A stretch of 7,770 nt of DNA from Desulfarculus sp. (GTDB taxonomy: Bacteria > Desulfobacterota > Desulfarculia > Desulfarculales > Desulfarculaceae), in NCBI GenBank assembly GCA_020216625.1, contig JAIUYB010000086.1, positions 1-7,770 on the forward strand, in the 5' to 3' direction. Made by a program: the position numbers and the translations under genes. Under the pieces are notes generated by a model. That model was not told the DNA's origin. It was given only the letters and a program-made list of their open reading frames with translations, and made no database searches. How positions within the stretch are numbered: position 1 is the first letter of the stretch; each line of letters opens with the position of its first letter. Of the stretch, positions 4,907 through 7,770 are shown piece by piece.

Positions 4907-7582
4907 GTGGGCAATCGTCTTGTTGATAAACTGGAGATCCGCGAGTGGGAGAAGCGTCCGCTCGTGGGATTATGCCTGTTGTTCGCCGGCTCCTTTATCT
5001 TTCTCTCTCTTTTCCGCAACTACGTGGACGCCACCTTTTTCAAGCGCTATGGCGTCGAGCAGCTTCCCTTGATGCTGGCCATCAACAGCGTCATCACCTT
5101 CGCCGCCTTCTGGTTGTTCAATCGTCTGTCCTCCCACTGGAACGACTCCCGTCTGCTGGCCGCCATCTTCATGGCCAACGCCCTGGCCGCCGGGTTGCTG
5201 TTTTGGGGGGTCGGGGCGGGTATCGACCTCTGTTACCCGATCCTGTTCCAACTCCTCTACCTGCAAGACTCGATCCTGTTGGTCTACCTCTGGAACATCG
5301 CCTGCGACCGCTTCGACTCCCGCCAGGGCAAGCGCCTGTTCCCCCTGATCACCGCCGCCCAGGTGCTGGGCGTGGTCCTGGGCAACTTCGCCAGCGACGG
5401 ACTGGCCCGCTGGTGGGGAGCGGACCGGATCCTGCTGGTCTACGCCCTGGCCTGCCTGGCCCTGGCCGCTAGCCTGGCGCGCGCCCGCGGCGCGGCCCGC
5501 TCACAGCCGGAGCCAAGGCCAAGCACCAACCATCGCCCTCGTTTCAAACAGATGCCGGGCCTCCTGCGCCGCTATCCCATCCTGCGCTACCTGGTGGTGG
5601 TGGGTTTTTTGCCCAACGTCCTGTTGCCCATCTTCCTCTACCAATTCAGCGTCATCGTCAACCAGGGCTTCGCCAGCGAGCAGGCCCTGCTCTCCTTCTT
5701 TAGCCTTTTTCGCGGCGGCACGACCCTGGCCGTGTTCCTGCTGCTCTTGGCCATGGGACGGATTTACACCCGAATCGGGGTGGTCAACGCCTCCCTGGTC
5801 CTGCCGGTCAACCTGGCGGTGCTCTTCACCGCCCTCACCGCCTCTTTCGGCCTGGTGGTGGCCCTGGCGGGCCAGTTCGCCACCCGCCTGGTCCAGCAGG
5901 CGGTGGCTGGGCCGGTGAACAAAGTGCTGTTCAACCTGGTCCCGCGCGAGGTTTCCGCCTGGGCCCGGGTCTTCGTGCGGGGAACGGTGGTCAAGAGCGG
6001 GATGCTGGCCGGCTCCCTGCTGATGCTGGTCCTGAAGCCGGTCCTCACCCCGCGCCAACTGGCCCCCCTGGCCGCGTTACTGGCCCTGTATTGGCTGGCG
6101 GAAACGTTGGCCTTCCGGAGGCATTTCCAACGGGCATTGAAGCAAGTCATCACCCGAGACGCGGTGGATTTCGAGCGTATCGACTCCCTGCGCCTGCAAA
6201 GCCTGAATGACCTTGACCCGGCGCTGCCCCTGGCCCAGGAGACCAAACCCGCCGCGACCTCCGAGCCCTCCAAGGCCCTTCTGGCCGTGACGGACGCCCT
6301 GGCCATGCTCGACGACCCCGATCCCCTGTTGCGGGCCCAGGCCGCGGCCTTTTTCTCGCGCCAGCGCGACCCACGGGCGGTGCGCCGCCTGGTGGAGCGG
6401 CTGCAGGACCAGGATCTGGTGCGCAAGCTGGCGGTGGACAGCCTGGTGAAATTCGGCCCCGGCCTGCGGCCATTTCTGGAGGCGTCCCTGGCCGACCCCC
6501 GCCCCCGCCTGCGCCAGGGCATCCTGGAGGTGGTGCGGTTGGCCGGCATCCGGGAGTTCGACATCGATCCCCTGGTCATGGACGAGTTGGGACGAATCTA
6601 CAGGCGCGAAATCGACCTGCGGACCTTGGCCGCCTGGGGCCAGTCCCCGGGCCTGAACGCCCTGCGCGGCCATCTGGCGCAATCCAACCAAGAGAGCCTG
6701 GGTCTGGTTTTCCACGCCCTCTGGGTTCGGCATAAGGACATGCGTCTGATGTACTCCGCTTTGACCTCGCTGGAGGCCGCGGCGGCGGTGGAGCTTTTGG
6801 AGGTCAACCTGGAGCGCGGCCTGGCCCAGCTTTTGATCCCGCTGCTGGAAAAGACCCCGAACCGGAACCACCTCGCTCGGGCCCGTGAAGCCCTGGCCCT
6901 GCACAATCCTTCCGGGCCGGAGGCGGTCCTGATGCGCCTGGCCCGCAGCCGCGACCCCATCACCCGCCTGTTGGCGGCCCTGGTGATGGGAGAGCACCAG
7001 CCGGGGCCGGTCTTCCTGCCCGCGGCCGAGATGCTGCTCGATGATGCCAACCACCAGGTGCGCGAGGCGGCGGCCTACGCCTACGCCCGCTGCCAAGGCT
7101 TGGAGGCCAGTATGCCCACCGCCATCGAACGCATGGAGGAACTCAAGCGCTTCGCCCTGTTCCGGGGGCTGGGCCTGCGGGAGCTGGAGGCCCTTTCCAC
7201 CATCGCCCGACCGGTCCAATACCAGGCGGGGGAGACCGTGGTCTTTGCCGGTCAGTTCGAGAACGAGCTGATTCTGGTGCTCTCCGGGACCCTGGCCGCC
7301 GCACCCGGCTCCATCCCCGCACCAAGGGATCGGCCCGTGCGGATCGGTCCTGGTGGTTGGCTGGGTGAACTTGGCCTGTTCACCCAGGCCGAGTCCGACC
7401 AGACCTGGCAGGCCCAGGAGCCGGTGACGGCCCTGGTGCTGCCTTTCAGCCAGTTGGCCGAGATCATGGGCATCTACACCGGGGTCGGCCTCGCCTTCTG
7501 TCGCCACTTCGCCGCCCGGTTGCAGGGCCAGGAGGCCACCCTGCCGGTCTACGAACCGGTGGAGGCGGGCGGCCACCGGTGA
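4907..7582 (+). CDS. MFS/nucleotide-transporter-like membrane protein fused to HEAT repeats and a cNMP-binding-like domain
   Basis: A protein of about 891 residues in three parts. Residues 17-405 form a polytopic membrane domain of roughly ten to twelve hydrophobic segments (for example LVGLCLLFAGSFIFLSLF, SLLMLVLKPVLT), with FRNYVDATFFKRYG early on. This resembles the MFS-like/ATP:ADP-translocase-related group often found with HEAT and cNMP domains. Residues about 445-740 are HEAT-type helical repeats (DDPDPLLRAQAAAFFSRQRD; DDANHQVREAAAYAYARC). Residues about 743-880 resemble a Crp-type cyclic-nucleotide-binding domain (FRGLGLRELEAL, QAGETVVFAGQFENELILVLSG, LGELGLF at 819-825). The phosphate-cassette arginine is replaced (Gln832-Thr833), so true cAMP binding is doubtful. 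Substrate is unknown. The GTG at 4907 gives MGNRLVDKLEIREWE with a weak AAGG 9 bases upstream; a GTG at 4883 adds eight residues without a ribosome site. Its stop overlaps the next glycosyltransferase start. Confidence 0.82.
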   Translation: MGNRLVDKLEIREWEKRPLVGLCLLFAGSFIFLSLFRNYVDATFFKRYGVEQLPLMLAINSVITFAAFWLFNRLSSHWNDSRLLAAIFMANALAAGLLFWGVGAGIDLCYPILFQLLYLQDSILLVYLWNIACDRFDSRQGKRLFPLITAAQVLGVVLGNFASDGLARWWGADRILLVYALACLALAASLARARGAARSQPEPRPSTNHRPRFKQMPGLLRRYPILRYLVVVGFLPNVLLPIFLYQFSVIVNQGFASEQALLSFFSLFRGGTTLAVFLLLLAMGRIYTRIGVVNASLVLPVNLAVLFTALTASFGLVVALAGQFATRLVQQAVAGPVNKVLFNLVPREVSAWARVFVRGTVVKSGMLAGSLLMLVLKPVLTPRQLAPLAALLALYWLAETLAFRRHFQRALKQVITRDAVDFERIDSLRLQSLNDLDPALPLAQETKPAATSEPSKALLAVTDALAMLDDPDPLLRAQAAAFFSRQRDPRAVRRLVERLQDQDLVRKLAVDSLVKFGPGLRPFLEASLADPRPRLRQGILEVVRLAGIREFDIDPLVMDELGRIYRREIDLRTLAAWGQSPGLNALRGHLAQSNQESLGLVFHALWVRHKDMRLMYSALTSLEAAAAVELLEVNLERGLAQLLIPLLEKTPNRNHLARAREALALHNPSGPEAVLMRLARSRDPITRLLAALVMGEHQPGPVFLPAAEMLLDDANHQVREAAAYAYARCQGLEASMPTAIERMEELKRFALFRGLGLRELEALSTIARPVQYQAGETVVFAGQFENELILVLSGTLAAAPGSIPAPRDRPVRIGPGGWLGELGLFTQAESDQTWQAQEPVTALVLPFSQLAEIMGIYTGVGLAFCRHFAARLQGQEATLPVYEPVEAGGHR

Positions 7583-7770
7583 GGGTCGGCCTGGTCTTCC
7601 ATCACGATCCCCGGCAACGGCCTCCGGGCATCGACCTCGAGCGCCTGACCGCGCTGGCGGCCGGACTGGCGGCGCGGGGGGTGGAGACCGACATCCTGGC
7701 TCCGGTGGAGCGCCCCGGTGCGCTTTGTTCGCCGTTCGGCGGGGCCATCTCCGTCCGGCCCCTAGACGAG
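7579..7770 (+). CDS. Glycosyltransferase N-terminus (GT4-like), partial
   Basis: The first 64 codons of a gene that runs off the right end. It starts at a GTG that shares GTGA with the stop codon of the transporter fusion, a standard sign of translational coupling; no strong Shine-Dalgarno of its own is seen. The translation begins MRVGLVFHHDPRQRPPGI and goes on with LERLTALAAGLAARGVETDI and LAPVE. A short beta strand, a helix and a GLAARGVETDILAP-type second strand are typical of the acceptor-side domain of GT-B glycosyltransferases. Donor and acceptor lie in the missing part. With the minus-strand glycosyltransferase it suggests a glycan-assembly locus. The family call rests on the N-terminal pattern only. 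Confidence 0.65.
   Translation, partial: MRVGLVFHHDPRQRPPGIDLERLTALAAGLAARGVETDILAPVERPGALCSPFGGAISVRPLDE

Noticed and set aside
6077..7576. 499-residue open frame on the minus strand
   Set aside because: It is the antisense shadow of the transporter fusion, rich in Gln/Gly/His, with no domain pattern; the plus-strand frame has clear HEAT and cNMP-like features.
7601..7610. Repeat ATCACGATCC identical to 4869-4878
   Set aside because: The second copy is in the coding start of the glycosyltransferase (codes for His-His-Asp-Pro); a single 10-base match of this kind can arise by chance.
1..7770. CRISPR array, tRNA, rRNA, insertion sequence
   Set aside because: No regularly spaced repeats, no tRNA-like cloverleaf, no transposase-like product and no terminal inverted repeats were seen.

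Overview
The window is GC-rich (clearly above 60% by eye) bacterial DNA, almost fully coding, with strong AAGGAGG-type ribosome binding sites on several genes. The gene content suggests a Gram-negative bacterium, and the best guess is a deltaproteobacterium (Desulfobacterota). The main pointers are a small Rho-N/SAP-like protein with a four-cysteine tail, a MEDS-domain protein, and a transporter-HEAT-cyclic-nucleotide-binding fusion. This placement is inference from gene families, not a database result.

Layout. Six genes lie on the minus strand and two on the plus strand, diverging from about 4702-4906. Reading leftward from that divergence: a MurG/COG4671-like glycosyltransferase (3445-4701) overlaps a divergent phosphoglycerate-mutase-family protein (2780-3457). 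A 340-base gene-free gap with two AT-rich islands follows (2440-2779), then a MEDS-domain protein (1777-2439), a structured 270-base spacer, a 65-residue Rho-N-like Cys4 protein (1308-1505), an Hsp20 small heat-shock protein (785-1237), and an exported TPR-PEGA protein (3-677). Reading rightward: a large membrane protein of about 891 residues (4907-7582) joins an MFS/nucleotide-transporter-like domain to HEAT repeats and a C-terminal cNMP-binding-like domain. A glycosyltransferase that starts in a GTGA overlap at 7579 runs off the window.

How the genes may work together. Two glycosyltransferase-like genes, the mutase-like enzyme and the transporter-sensor fusion face away from a shared control region that holds a 12-bp imperfect palindrome (4804-4841). 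This suggests a cell-surface or exported glycan locus with a built-in membrane sensor or transporter. The left part looks like a stress and envelope set: chaperone, small nucleic-acid-binding protein, and exported PEGA protein. The less usual signals are active-site substitutions in the mutase-like protein, loss of the phosphate-binding arginine in the cNMP domain, and the C-terminal tail and following open frame of the MEDS gene.
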